Below are positions 11,859-24,384 of a stretch of 64,000 nt of DNA, piece after piece. Numbering within the stretch: position 1 is the stretch's first letter; the number at the start of each line of letters is the position of its first letter. The notes under the pieces are model-generated. The model did not search any database and was not told the DNA's origin. It worked only from the letters and a program-made list of their open reading frames with translations. This stretch comes from Arcuatula senhousia (Eukaryota; Mollusca; Bivalvia; Mytilida; Mytilidae). The stretch spans positions 2,659,001 to 2,723,000 of the forward strand of contig OZ020309.1 in assembly GCA_963971305.1 (NCBI GenBank), in the 5' to 3' direction. A program made the position numbers and the translations under genes.

Positions 11859-12387
11859 GTCAACATTTCGTGTCGCCGGGCCACACCCTGGATGACTTTG
11901 TCAGATCCAAATTAACCATCATAGACCATAGTCAAAGCTGGAGCGATGAACGAAGACAGAAAAAAGAGAGCTTTTGGATCCATGAATTGAAAACACTTCA
12001 TCCAAATGGAATAAATAAGAAAATGTAGTCAATTGGCCTTCTGCAACTAAGTTCTTAAAATTTCAGTGCCATTTCTTGTTAATTTTCATTCTTTCATTAT
12101 TTACAATTTTGCTATTTCGTCTGTTTTGGTGACCTTGTTTCTTAAACTATTTTCCCTATGTGTTTAGATTGTTGTTTTGAGCTCCCATATAATAGCTATT
12201 ATTTATAGCTTTATTATTTATTTTAACCATAATTTTTCAAGATTTTACTGTCCAAACATTATATTTTATTGTATTTTTTTCAATTTTATTATTTTTCATG
12301 TTGAGGATTAATTGAGATGTTCAAACATAAAGTTCAGGATTTTAGACATACGTCACAGATCTTGATTACGTAATTTATTATCATCAT

Positions 12388-12445
12388 ATCAGATTACAAG
12401 CGCTGATGAAGCTGGTCGGTCCAGCGAAATATCCGCAAATTTGAT
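12388..12445 (+). ncRNA. Hammerhead ribozyme motif of Penelope unit 2
   Basis: Identical in its core to the copy at 8799-8856: CTGATGA at 12403-12409, stem II GCTGG/CCAGC, GAAA at 12426-12429, predicted cleavage after C12433. The spacing of 3,589 bases between the two predicted cleavage sites equals one element unit, as expected if the ribozymes process tandem transcripts to unit length. Confidence 0.75.
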
Positions 12446-12767
12446 TATTAATTATTGTCTTTTGACTTTAATTATTATTTTATTTTAACATCATATTTGA
12501 TGTTGTTGTGCACCATTTTAGAAGTTTATTTATCATTTTTGTTTGCACAGTATCGTTAACTTTTTTGTTTTCGATCCGACATCCCGTAGGTTGATACGTT
12601 GGCTACTTCTTTCAGACGTTTAACAAAAGATATATATATATATATAATTTACCAGGTTTGATTAGTAAGTTTGTGTATTGATATTTAACGTATATATCTA
12701 ATATATAATTGGAGGAGGTGGTGCAAAATAAATGAATGAATAAATACAATTATATGTTGGACTACTA

Positions 12768-14073
12768 CTATGCACTGCAGTTATTAAGTAACTCAAATCT
12801 CCTTTTATACATTTGATTAACACCTATTACAATGACTTTTACAATATCATAATCTTTACAATTGAATAAAAAGTTAAATCTAACATCTGAATCAAAATTA
12901 ACAAAAGAGGGGCAAATATCACATATATCTGTGAAAAGTTTTTCTCTAATGTTATTTAATGAAGTACAAGTAATTAAAAAATGAGATTCATCTTCTACTC
13001 CTGACTTACATAATGGACATTCCCTATTTGCTAGTGGGGTTTTAGTGTGACGCCCAACTTCTATTGCAAGTTTACTATTGCTTAATTTAATTTTTGTAAA
13101 TGTTTTAACTATATCTCTGTCTATATCCAATTTAAGATATGTATCTATTTCATAGTTTTCTTTTATTTTTCTAAATGTTCTAAGTTTATGACCATTTACA
13201 GAATGACTGTCATCAAAAATAGTGTTCTTCCAATATTTTAAATAATTTTCATTTAACTTGTTTGTAAAAGCTGAGAGTAATTTACCTTGTGAAATGGTAC
13301 CTTGATTATCCCAAACATGATCAAAATTAAGTTTATTTAGTAATATCTTGACTTTTGAGGCAAAGCTATCTTGACAATTAAAATTAGATTTGTAGGCATC
13401 ATGTACTAGTAAATTTTCAGATTTAATAATATGTAACCAATATTCGGCAACTGATTTCAAGGCTAAAATAGATATTGGATACATTCCCAGTTCTGCAAGT
13501 ACAGCCAAATTCACTGCAGCTCTAATTACTCCTAAAAGAGATTTTGCAAATTTAATTTGAGTTTTAACTATTGGCATTGCTAGATATTTAGATTCTAATT
13601 CATGTTTATTGTTAACAACATTTAATGACCATATTTCACTACAATAAAGTAAAATTGGTTTAATGCAAGCATCAAATAGTTTCAAATGAGGGACAATATT
13701 AGAAGAGTTTGATGATAAGAGTTTTCTGACATAGAACATAGCTTTAGTTGCCTTTTTACATAGAAGATTAATGCCATTTGTAAGGACTCCCGATGGTTTG
13801 AAAATGATTCCCAAATATTTATATTCTTCACAATATTCAATTATATCCTCTCCAAGCTTAAAAATATCTTTTGATAATTTTCTTCCTGCTTTGTTAAAAA
13901 TCATAATTTTGGTTTTTGATAAATTTACAGTTAGGTCCCAGTGTTCACAGTAATTGTTAAGTTTATCAATGCAATGTTGTAGGCCTGAAGCAGATTCTGA
14001 TATAAGTACTAAATCATCTGCGTAAAGAAGACATGATATATCAATTTCATGTCGATGCAGAGGGGCATTCCCC
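12768..14073 (-). mobile_element. 5'-truncated non-LTR retrotransposon (LINE), RT C-terminal half
   Basis: The frame reads HEIDISCLLYADDLVL (RT catalytic YADD), LTVNLSKTKIMIF, then the thumb and connection region, and a C-terminal zinc-knuckle CPLCKSGVEDESHFLITC. It ends FELLNNCSA at TAG 12768-12770. The element is cut off at about 14073 inside the RT domain, where the match ends beside a CAT microsatellite. The layout fits a CR1/Jockey-type LINE. It lies directly after the 3' end of the Penelope pair. Confidence 0.85.
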
Positions 14074-14093
14074 TATAGTCACGACTATAATAC

Positions 14094-14118
14094 CCATCAT
14101 CATCATCATCATCATCGT
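14094..14118. repeat. (CAT)n microsatellite
   Basis: A short run of CAT trimers next to the truncated end of the LINE copy. Confidence 0.8.
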
Positions 14119-15007
14119 CATCACATTTTTAGTTCATAAAGATGTAACAGGAGACAGGAACGTATAAATATGTTTTTATATGTTCCTGCAGGAGAAAATA
14201 AAAGCACCCTCATATATCAATTTGCTGCTTTAGTTTCAAGCTTTGTCAAAACTTCAGACTTTAAGAAATCATTTTGCTTGCTTCAATTATGATTCATATT
14301 GGATAGAAATAATTCTAAAATTTTTGGATCATTATATTCAGCCAAAGGCTTATAAGGAATGCCACTTGCCGTAAGATGTCCTAGATGATTTGAACAATGG
14401 GAAAGAAGTGTACTGGCTTAAAACTTTTCTTATAAATCTGCAAAACAAAACATTTGGATAATGATCTGCATTAATTGTAATATGATATAATGATATAACC
14501 ATATGTTTATGTCTTAGGCTATGTTCTGTTCTGTAATAGCGAGCATCGCAGATGCGAGCCCTACGGCATTGCGCATGTTTTGAGATGTGCCAGAAATATA
14601 CTGACGATAAAACCGGAACAGGTTTACTTTTACGGAGTGAAAAAAATAATAGGCACGGAGCAAGTAAAACAATCAACACTCTGGGCTTATAAAAAATACA
14701 TCATAATCTGTTATGCAAAAATATAAAAATTGAAATTCAAAAACAGTGATAAAACCCTCATTCATCCACTTGTTTATTTTTACACACGGATTTTTATTTA
14801 AACAGCATTCGGTCTTTTCCGCTGAAAAAACGATTTTCCGGAAATTACCGAGCTAGCTTTTGGCAACATCGTCCCATTGACTAGTCATACCAAATGCATG
14901 ATACTGACCAAGCTTTGTTAAATTCTAAGTAAGATAAAATAAGATAAAGAAATACATAAATTTACTGAATAAAACCTACTCATAATAATAAATAAAAGGT
15001 TCTTACC
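14119..15007. other. Spacer, little recognised
   Basis: AT-rich. A short GC-rich patch (14539-14560) contains the hairpin GCATC-GCA-GATGC next to GCGAGC, resembling the J-type repeat at 47221. No gene is supported. Confidence 0.4.
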
Positions 15008-15236
15008 TGAAAATGAAAGAAGAGTCCCATCCTGTGGGGTTTCACTCACTCTCCTCAGTCCCGCATGATATTTTTACTTTACCGTTTTTTCCGCCAGGTT
15101 TCTTTATGTATCTTCTGTTACCAAAGTTTCAAATAAAACACTGATACTCGGAAAATCTCACAAAACCTGACAGAATCTGAATGTTGTTTTGGTCTGCTGA
15201 AGAAGCGCGAAATACTCTGACAAGGAAATGACGTCA
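15008..15236 (-). other. Candidate minus-strand 5' exon and CRE-like site
   Basis: On the minus strand a TGACGTCA site (15229-15236) lies upstream of a stretch ending in a strong donor, CAG then GTAAGAA (exon end 15008). The last ATG before the donor would give MGLFFHFQ; an earlier ATG makes only a tiny uORF. No downstream exon was found, so this may be a non-coding first exon of a gene to the left, or chance. Confidence 0.2.
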
Positions 15237-15565
15237 TGTAATCAATGAAATGGATAATTTCGTCCCCGCTTAATGTCGTCCCAGAATGTTACATGGATTT
15301 ATTATTTGCACAAATAATTGAATTTTTAATAAGTAGTTATTTTAACAACTTTCTCAAGTGCATATGATTTGGGTTGGGTGAGGTCAGACTTTGCTACTAT
15401 TTAATTCCTTTTTTAAAAGTTCCCTCTTTACGTTAAACTTAGCAGGTCGACATGGTCGAGCACATGGAGGTATAGATTTTCGATGCTCGCTAAAAAGGCA
15501 GGGCCTTAATCATATTAATACTTCAGTGATGTAACAACTTTGTCTTGATGTTATTGATCACTAAA

Positions 15566-17523
15566 CAGTAGCGGATCCAGGGGGTGTCACCCGGTGCACG
15601 TGACACCCCCTGATGTCCACAAGTATGGTTTCACTGGCACACTTTCTGCGGTATAAATCGATCAAAAATTAATTTTGTGTCCGTGTGTCCGGACACAAAA
15701 TGCATGCCATATAAATTTAGCACCGAAATTGTGACACTAATGACGCTTATGACAACACTCAATTTGTTAATTAAGTTCTTTAGATCAGTGATTGAAGTGT
15801 AAAGCTTTGATATATAACATAAAAATCTACATTAATTTTCCAATAATAATAATTACATAAAAGAATATCTTCATATTGTATAATTTGTAAAAATACATAT
15901 CTTTATGGGAACACACAGTTTTACATTTTTAGCTCACCTGGCCAAAGGCCATGTGAGCTATTGCCATCACTTGGCGTCCGTCGTCGTCGTCGTCGTCCGT
16001 CGTCGTCGTCCGTCGTCGTCGTCGTTAACTTTTCTTCAAACTTCTTCTCCTCTGATACGGCTGCACAGATTCAAACCAAATTTGGTCTGGTGGTACTTTA
16101 GGGTATCCCTCACAGAACTGATGTGGGGATTTTTGATTCGTCGAAAAACATGGCCGCCGTTGCTAAAAATAGACCAGGGGGGTCAGACTACTGTTTTTGG
16201 CTTGTAAATCAAAAAGTATAAGAGATAGATGAAATCTGATGCCACGCTACTGCTTTAGCATCAAAAGCTCTACAAAAGTCATCATTGAGTCGAAGTTGTC
16301 AGATGATGCCTTATGGGAGTTACGGCCCCTTAAAGGTGAAAAATAGCATTTTTTCATGTTTTTGGCCTATGGAATGAAAACTATTGCAGATAGAGAGAAG
16401 CTGTTGCTTGCTTAAATGTTCAGCTCATTAAGCTCTACAAAAGTCTCCATAAGGTCAAAGTTGTCAGATGACCCCTTATAGGGGTTACGGCCCCTTAAAG
16501 GCAAAAAATAGAGTTTTTGGCCTATAGAATGAAAACTATTGCAGATAGAGAAAAGCTGTTGCTTGCTTAAATGTTCAGCTCATTTAGCTCTACACAAGCC
16601 TTCATAGGGTCGAAGTTGTCAGATGACCCCTTATAGGGGTTACGGCCCCTTTAAGGCAAAAAATAGTGTTTTTGGCCTATAGAATGAAAACTATTGCAGA
16701 TAGAGAGAAGCTGTTGCTTGCTTAAATGTTCAGCTCATTAAGCTCTACAAAAGTCTCCATAAGGTCAAAGTTGTCAGATGACCCCTTTTAGGGGTTATGG
16801 CCCCTTAAAGGCAAAAAATAGAGTTTTTGGCCTATAGAATGAAAACTATTGCAGATAGAGAAAAGCTGTTGCTTGCTTAAATGTTCAGCTCGTTTAGCTC
16901 TACACAAGCCTCCATAGGGTCGAAGTTGTCAGATGACCCTTATAGGGGTTACGGCCCCTTAAAGGCAAAAAATAGTGTTTTTGGCCTATAGAATGAAAAC
17001 TATTGCAGATAGAGAAAAGCTGTTTCTTGCTTAAATGTTCAGCTCATTTAGCACTACAAAAGTCTCCATAGGGCCAAAGTTGTCAGATGACCCCTTATAG
17101 GGGTTGTGGCCCTTTAAAGGTGAAAAATAGTGTTTTTTGCATTGGAATGAAAACTATTGCAGATAGAGAAAAACTTTTTATTGCTTAAACATTCAGCTCA
17201 TTTAGCTATACAAAAGTCTTCAAAGGGTTGACATTAAACCAGGTGAGCGATTCAGGCTCCTGGGAGCCTCTTGTTCACGTTTGGGATGAAAGCAGTCGCT
17301 TCGGAGGCTACACTTGCAACTGCTTGAACTCAAATTATGCTCTAACTTAAGAACTATATTACTAACTTTACAAAGGTATAAAATTCTATTTTGTTTAATA
17401 CCAAGCATGTTAGTTAACAGGGGAGATGTTAATAGTATGATTTTCATGGTTTCTTAATCTTGAACTTTATGACTTTCTGTCATTTGGTGACACCCCCATG
17501 ACAAAATCCTTGATACGCCCCTG
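15566..17523. mobile_element. TIR DNA element (K) hosting a nested A element
   Basis: The left end CAGTAGCGGATCCAGG and the right end, read in reverse (CAGGGGCGTATCAAGG), are related, and both sides carry GGGGGTGTCACC. CTAAA flanks it on both sides (15561-15565, 17524-17528). The left end also forms an 11-bp perfect hairpin (15580-15590 with 15600-15610). Ends of the CAG...GCGGATCC type are frequent in marine invertebrate DNA transposons; superfamily not assigned. Decayed relatives are at 52741-52915 and 43430-43620. Confidence 0.6.
15931..17275 (+). mobile_element. Element A1: hairpin-ended non-autonomous repeat
   Basis: The 5' end is a hairpin: AGCTCACCTGGCC, loop AAA, GGCCATGTGAGCT, with one mismatch. 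A CGTC/CCGTC tract follows, then about six tandem units of about 150 bp (each with AATGAAAACTATTGCAGAT). The 3' part has CCAGGTGAGC, the exact complement of the 5' GCTCACCTGG, then GATTCA, the palindrome GGCTCCTGGGAGCC and TCTTGTT. It has no coding capacity and is inserted in element K. Confidence 0.85.
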
Positions 17524-17559
17524 CTAAAATCATTGAAAATCTATTTATATACCCTCGGG

Positions 17560-17601
17560 GTCATATAATTTGGAAATAAACTCTGAATCTTTGAATCTTT
17601 T
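17560..17601 (+). repeat. 3' tail of a LINE/SINE-like copy
   Basis: AATTTGGAAATAAACTC is followed by a short TGAATCTT repeat, the same kind of tail as elsewhere in the window. Confidence 0.4.
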
Positions 17602-17768
17602 AGTATAATGTAAAATTAATTCTTGTATAAAATGAACACTTTACTGTGCACCATACCTATAATTCCAGAACGAGGCTGTAATCAACTTTCATTTTGCCAA
17701 AGATGGGCTGAAACAAAAACAATGAAAAAACGCCCAGTTTAACCAGTCTTAAGAACATCAGATGAGAT

Positions 17769-17828
17769 ATGGAGCCCACACAGGGATTTGTCGAGGAAAT
17801 AGAATTTAGAGAACTTCAGTTCTATGAG
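17769..17828 (+). CDS. MAP3K7: MAP3K7 exon 1 (start codon, N-terminus)
   Basis: ATG 17769 begins MEPTQGFVEEIEFRELQFYE, followed by the donor GTGATA. The EEI-x-x-x-E-I/L pattern corresponds to the FEEIDYKEIEVEE segment just before the glycine loop of human TAK1. The 20 codons end in phase 0, as exon 2 needs. An overlapping ATG at 17762 is in another frame. The 5' UTR border is not visible. The donor is not a perfect consensus. Confidence 0.85.
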
Positions 17829-18029
17829 GTGATATCCCCATTTCTCTGTGATTTAAAAGTCAAAGTTGCTAATTTTTTTTTAGGACTTTCTGCATGTACC
17901 ACACTGGCACAGGCTCTTTAAAATGGGCATGTTGTGTACCTCATTAGGTCGTTTTACTAATATGATAATGGCTCTGCCCTAAAAGATACAAAATCAATAT
18001 AATAGGTGCAACCAAAACTAGATTTAACC
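17829..18029 (+). other. MAP3K7 intron 1, proximal part
   Basis: Start of a 7.4-kb intron; no feature before the TIR element at 18030. Confidence 0.6.
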
Positions 18030-18573
18030 TTAAGGTTCATCTGTACCTTTCGTTAAAAATAGCGATATTTTCTACCTATTTTTCAGTATATGCAGAACAA
18101 AAACTACAAATAAAATAATAAAAGAAAGCATAGCTGGACCTAGATATGGTAATTTCTGATTCACTTTCTATCAATTTTTCATTTTAAGTTCCTTGAAAAT
18201 TAAGATCTCTTTTTTTTCCTGTTCAGATTTTAAATTGAAAAAGGACAAACTATCCCTATTGTGCCTCTTACATTAAAAGAGGTGAACACTTTTAGTTAAA
18301 TCCCTTATTGAAAGTTGCATGAAATTTGAGGCCACAAGAAAGGGTGAAAGTGATATTGGCCTTAAATCGGGTGTTTTTAAAAGCGGAGAAAAAAGAGATC
18401 TATCAAATAAAGGATTTTTTCGGGAAAAATTCATAGAGAAAAGGTAAGAATTCTTAATATCTAGTTCCAGCTACATTTTATATTTCAATTTTATGTGCAG
18501 TTTTAGCTGTGCATATACTGAAAATAAATTAAAAATATCGCCATGTTTTAAAGAAAGGTACAGATGAACCTTA
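18030..18573. mobile_element. TIR element (N1), about 545 bp
   Basis: The ends are inverted copies of about 75 bp: TTAAGGTTCATCTGTACC on the left (18030) and its complement on the right ending at 18573. Both arms contain a CAGTATATGCA-type string. There is no coding sequence. A more diverged relative lies at 58600-59105. Confidence 0.7.
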
Positions 18574-20310
18574 ATTGGATCTGAAAAAAATGTCAAAATA
18601 CAATCCGCTGGATCAATAGCTAAGAGGGACCACTTTTGGATAAAAATTTAATAATTTATTTGAAAAAAAATGTATTATCTGTAAAAACACCAAAATATGG
18701 TTTGCTGCAGGGACAACATCATCCATAACTTAATCGATCCTGCAGTCACATCATATCATTCGACAAGCAGACAACATCAAAATGTCACCGCTCTTCTGCA
18801 AGGTTTTGTTATATTTTTTGTTTACCCGTATTTATAATTGCCAAGTACTGTCTGCAAAAAATTGATTTAGAAACCTGGTGGAAAATGACGACGTATCCAA
18901 ATGATCATTTAACTTTGTCAATTTGAGGGACCACATAGGATAAGGATGGATTAGGATTTTATTTTTTGATCAGGTAGGACCAAATTATCATACATTTGTA
19001 GAAAAACAGTTGCTGATCACTTTATTTTAATGAATCTGTGTTATGAAAAGTTCCGAAAATTGATTGACAGAACTCCCACCATTTTTCTGCGCATGACTAT
19101 GCACTATGGGTAAAAGGTCACGAATTCTTGCGAGAGAAAGTCATATTTCTGTAAAAACAAAACAACTATAGTGTTCGTTCGTTAGATAGTTATTATTTAT
19201 TGAGAAAGTTATTGTCATTTAACATGTTTAATAACAACAAGAAAAGGTTTTGTTTTGTTACCGTTTGTAAATAAATAAGTGAAAATAAAGAATCTCGCTA
19301 ACGCGAGACCCAGTATTTTCGTAAATTCCCAATGCATTCCGAGTAGCGAGACAGAATTTATTTTCAACCATCGTATTTTGAGTCTCGTGCAGTTTGGCAG
19401 ACTCTGTACAATAGTGAGCTTTGCTTCGCTCGCATATTATTCTTCAAGAGTAACTATTTAGATAAAGCAATCAAGTAAAGGGTGTGTGGGGAACGAACAA
19501 TTTCTGAAAAATAACACTAACAGTTAATACAATGTAGTCAGTTAGGAAAAATGGTAATGCTTTATGTTAAGAATATCAAAACAAAAATAAAAAACATCAA
19601 AATATATTTTTATCAAATAAAATGTAAAAAAATGCAAGATTTTTTTTTCGCCAATCAGGGTCACAGGGGCTTGAATTCTGGTTATTTATATAGACTTATG
19701 ACCTCCTATTCTATAACACCTCATTTTTTAGTTCATTGCTTTTCTGGAATGTTCAGAATCCCTCAATTTCACAGAAATTATCAATTGACTCTACCAGTTT
19801 GTGAGTCAAACAAGTTTGCTGCCCCAAAGACTTATTGAAAAGCGATAATGATGTCACGAAAACAATACTATCTGTATGTACAGTAAATTCTTCAATTCAA
19901 TGAAAAATTATTCTTACATGTGTAGAAATATTGCTAAATTGAAGATTATATCTTCAAAAAAAACAACAAAGCAATATTTATTTTGATCTATTGCTCTTCA
20001 TTGCACCAGAAGTCACATGCCTAGAAAAAATTATAATAAAAGAACTTTTTCAGGATTATTCCCCAGCCATTCCGCACAATCCCAAAACCGACATTTACTC
20101 ACAAGGAAGGAAAGCTGTGATCTTTACAAGACTTCACCCAATCACTTGAAAATCAATTTATTTGTTGCTTTTATCTACTTCTTGCAAATTTGACATTTCT
20201 ATACAACTGACATCTTTATCATGTTTATGATTTTCCCTTCCATCTGTACATGCTGTACCCTGCATGGTTGAAACATACATGTAGTTAGAAGAAAATGATA
20301 TTGGTTTATT
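18574..20310. other. Intron 1 spacer
   Basis: Mostly AT-rich with no gene. A patch at 19285-19440 has short GC-rich hairpin pieces (TCTCGC-TAAC-GCGAGA; GTGAGC...GCTCGC) similar to the J-type repeat. The small open frames at 19279-19461 and 19551-19838 show no protein-like features. Confidence 0.45.
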
Positions 20311-20728
20311 GTCTCGCCTGCGAAGCAGAGCGGGACATAGGTGTTACTTTAGCGGTGGCGGCGGCGACGGCGGCGTTAACTTTTTGGAAAAGTTTTATGA
20401 GCACCTCCATATCTCAAGAACTATAGGTCCTAGGTTGATGAAACTTGGTATGCATATGCCCCAGTAGTAGCTTAGCACAGTTGCATCCCCATCTTTTGAC
20501 CTTGACCTTGATTTTCCGGTTGAGTGACTTTGACAATTTTCAATACATATAATAACAATGAAAAAGTTTTGCGAGCACCTCCATATCTCAAGAACTATAG
20601 GTCCTAGGTTGATGAAACTTGGTATGCATATGCCCAAGTAGTAGCTTAGCTCAGTTGCATCCCCATCTTTTGTCCTTGACCTTGATTTTCCGGTTGAGTT
20701 ACTTTGACAATTTTCAATACATATAATA

Positions 20729-21592
20729 ATGATATTGTGAAGTCTATTATAAGATATTGGTACAGACTAGAAAATTTGTCATCTGATTTTTTACTACTTA
20801 AAGATGCCTATGAATGTAGCAAAAACTTACATAGTAACAATTACTTTTCTTGGTGTACATTTGCTGACAAATTAAGAAATTATCTGGGAATAACTTCTGA
20901 TATGGCCTTATTCAACAATTTCAAATTTAACAAATGTATTGAAAAATTGCTTAGAGAAAAACTTTTAGAAAACTGGTATGATTTAAGAACCAAGAATATT
21001 GATGGGAAACTTTGTACTTATTTTAAAGTTAAAGATCATTTTGGATTTGAAAATTATTTAAAGTCAATTAATAATTTAAACCAAAGAAAAGCTCTTTGTA
21101 AATTTAGAATCTCAGCACATAGACTGCAAATAGAATTAGGAAGATATCAAAATGTTCCAAGAGAAGAAAGATATTGTAAAAATTGTTCTTTAAATGAGGT
21201 TGAAGATGAGGTTCATTTTTTATGCAGATGTACAAAAAATGATTCTAAAAGGGACAGTTTGTTTGAACTTGTTTATAGAAAATTTCCAAATTTTAAGAAT
21301 CTTGATAATGATAACAAGCTAATTTTTCTTCTAAGCAATGAAGACCCTCAAATACTGTCAGCCACTGCCAAATTCATCATAGATTGTTCTAACTAAGAAG
21401 TTATGAGTTGTATTTTGCTGTACCCAGTCAATTTCTTTTTATTCACATTGTCATGTTATAATCTATAATTGTTGATTGTTAATGTAACTGTGTTGTATCT
21501 TCAAATCATGCTCTTTCATCTCATAAATGTAAAATTCCACTTGCTCCATGTGGGCTCCTGATTTGGAAAATAAAAAATATGTTATGTTATGT
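20729..21592 (+). mobile_element. LINE 3' fragment, array copy 1
   Basis: An 864-bp 5'-truncated non-LTR retroelement flanked by TATAATA (20722-20728, 21593-21599). The frame contains the C-terminal zinc-knuckle CKNCSLNEVEDEVHFLCRC and ends FIIDCSN at TAA 21394-21396. A 3' UTR with AATAAA and a TTATG tail follows. An apparent start upstream (TTG at 20704) is B-element sequence, so this is not a gene. Confidence 0.85.
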
Positions 21593-22127
21593 TATAATAG
21601 CAATGGAAAAGTTTTGTGAGCACCTCCATATCTCAAGAACTATAGGTCCTACATGTAGGTTGATGAAACTTGGTATACATATGCCCCAGTAGTAGCTTAC
21701 CACAATTGCATCCCCATCTTTTGACCTTGACCTTGATTTTTCGGTTGAGTGACTTTGACAATTTTCAATACATATAATAACAATGGAAAAGTTTTGTGAG
21801 CACCTCCATATCTCAAGAACTATAGGTCCTAGGTTGATGAAACTTGGTATACATATGCCCCAGTAGTAGCTTAGCACAGTTGCATCCCCATCTTTTGACC
21901 TTGACCTTGATTTTCCGGTTGAGTGACTTTGACAATTTTCAATACATATAATAGCAATGAAAAAGTTTTGCGAGCACCTCCATATCTCAAGAACTATAGG
22001 TCCTAGGTTGATGAAACTTGGTATGCATATGCCCCAGTAGTAGCTTAGCTCAGTTGCATCCCCATCTTTTGTCCTTGACCTTGATTTTCCGGTTGAGTTA
22101 CTTTGACAATTTTCAATACATATAATA

Positions 22128-22991
22128 ATGATATTGTGAAGTCTATTATAAGATATTGGTACAGACTAGAAAATTTGTCATCTGATTTTTTACTACTTAA
22201 AGATGCCTATGAATGTAGCAAAAACTTACATAGTAACAATTACTTTTCTTGGTGTACATTTGCTGACAAATTAAGAAATTATCTGGGAATAACTTCTGAT
22301 ATGGCCTTATTCAACAATTTCAAATTTAACAAATGTATTGAAAAATTGCTTAGAGAAAAACTTTTAGAAAACTGGTATGATTTAAGAACCAAGAATATTG
22401 ATGGGAAACTTTGTACTTATTTTAAAGTTAAAGATCATTTTGGATTTGAAAATTATTTAAAGTCAATTAATAATTTAAACCAAAGAAAAGCTCTTTGTAA
22501 ATTTAGAATCTCAGCACATAGACTGCAAATAGAATTAGGAAGATATCAAAATGTTCCAAGAGAAGAAAGATATTGTAAAAATTGTTCTTTAAATGAGGTT
22601 GAAGATGAGGTTCATTTTTTATGCAGATGTACAAAAAATGATTCTAAAAGGGACAGTTTGTTTGAACTTGTTTATAGAAAATTTCCAAATTTTAAGAATC
22701 TTGATAATGATAACAAGCTAATTTTTCTTCTAAGCAATGAAGACCCTCAAATACTGTCAGCCACTGCCAAATTCATCATAGATTGTTCTAACTAAGAAGT
22801 TATGAGTTGTATTTTGCTGTACCCAGTCAATTTCTTTTTATTCACATTGTCATGTTATAATCTATAATTGTTGATTGTTAATGTAACTGTGTTGTATCTT
22901 CAAATCATGCTCTTTCATCTCATAAATGTAAAATTCCACTTGCTCCATGTGGGCTCCTGATTTGGAAAATAAAAAATATGTTATGTTATGT
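22128..22991 (+). mobile_element. LINE 3' fragment, array copy 2
   Basis: Same 864-bp length and the same predicted peptide as copy 1, with the same TATAATA flanks. It was duplicated together with its B-element surroundings, 1399 bp after copy 1. Confidence 0.85.
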
Positions 22992-23520
22992 TATAATAGC
23001 AATGGAAAAGTTTTGTGAGCACCTCCATATCTCAAGAACTATAGGTCCTAGGTTGATGAAACTTGGTATACATATGCCCCAGTAGTAGCTTACCACAATT
23101 GCATCCCCATCTTTTGACCTTGACCTTGATTTTTCGGTTGAGTGACTTTGACAATTTTCAATACATATAATAACAATGGAAAAGTTTTGTGAGCACCTCC
23201 ATATCTCAAGAACTATAGGTCCTAGGTTGATGAAACTTGGTATACATATGCCCCAGTAGTAGCTTAGCACAGTTGCATCCCCATCTTTTGACCTTGACCT
23301 TGATTTTCCGGTTGAGTGACTTTGACAATTTTCAATACATATAATAGCAATGAAAAAGTTTTGCGAGCACCTCCATATCTCAAGAACTATAGGTCCTAGG
23401 TTGATGAAACTTGGTATGCATATGCCCCAGTAGTAGCTTAGCTCAGTTGCATCCCCATCTTTTGTCCTTGACCTTGATTTTCCGGTTGAGTTACTTTGAC
23501 AATTTTCAATACATGTAATA

Positions 23521-24384
23521 ATGATATTGTGAAGTCTATTATAAGATATTGGTACAGACTAGAAAATTTGTCATCTGATTTTTTACTACTTAAAGATGCC
23601 TATGAATGTAGCAAAAACTTACATAGTAACAATTACTTTTCTTGGTGTACATTTGCTGACAAATTAAGAAATTATCTGGGAATAACTTCTGATATGGCCT
23701 TATTCAACAATTTCAAATTTAACAAATGTATTGAAAAATTGCTTAGAGAAAAACTTTTAGAAAACTGGTATGATTTAAGAACCAAGAATATTGATGGGAA
23801 ACTTTGTACTTATTTTAAAGTTAAAGATCATTTTGGATTTGAAAATTATTTAAAGTCAATTAATAATTTAAACCAAAGAAAAGCTCTTTGTAAATTTAGA
23901 ATCTCAGCACATAGACTGCAAATAGAATTAGGAAGATATCAAAATGTTCCAAGAGAAGAAAGATATTGTAAAAATTGTTCTTTAAATGAGGTTGAAGATG
24001 AGGTTCATTTTTTATGCAGATGTACAAAAAATGATTCTAAAAGGGACAGTTTGTTTGAACTTGTTTATAGAAAATTTCCAAATTTTAAGAATCTTGATAA
24101 TGATAACAAGCTAATTTTTCTTCTAAGCAATGAAGACCCTCAAATACTGTCAGCCACTGCCAAATTCATCATAGATTGTTCTAACTAAGAAGTTATGAGT
24201 TGTATTTTGCTGTACCCAGTCAATTTCTTTTTATTCACATTGTCATGTTATAATCTATAATTGTTGATTGTTAATGTAACTGTGTTGTATCTTCAAATCA
24301 TGCTCTTTCATCTCATAAATGTAAAATTCCACTTGCTCCATGTGGGCTCCTGATTTGGAAAATAAAAAATATGTTATGTTATGT
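23521..24384 (+). mobile_element. LINE 3' fragment, array copy 3
   Basis: Same 864-bp length, 1393 bp after copy 2. The predicted LINE peptide is unchanged. The only coding-frame difference is in the B-derived leader (ACATGTAATA instead of ACATATAATA). Confidence 0.85.

Larger units (their letters stand above)
9032..12622 (+). mobile_element. Penelope-like element, complete downstream unit
   Basis: A full unit of about 3.59 kb, from the junction with unit 1 to the same GACGTTTA end that unit 1 has. Coding starts at ATG 9096, is interrupted by a small TIR element (9289-9492), then runs from about 9499 to 11858. Recognisable blocks are an N-terminal coiled/basic region, [58 protein letters not shown] (RT catalysis), a Cys cluster and GIY-YIG. 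It lacks three bases present in unit 1 just before RFIDD. The ORF is interrupted by the insert and by a frameshift at A6 (11837-11842), so the copy as written is not intact. Confidence 0.9.

Noticed and set aside
6890..12622. Reading the two Penelope units as LTRs of an LTR retrotransposon
   Set aside because: The repeat includes the RT and endonuclease coding region, the order is head-to-tail with truncation, and motifs are Penelope-type; this is the pseudo-LTR arrangement.
14350..14679. 109-residue minus-strand frame
   Set aside because: No recognisable domain, no splice or promoter support, low-complexity composition.
20704..21396. 230-residue frame (and identical ones at 22103 and 23496) as genes
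   Set aside because: The first codons are B-element sequence and the rest is a 5'-truncated LINE; the copies are products of a tandem duplication.
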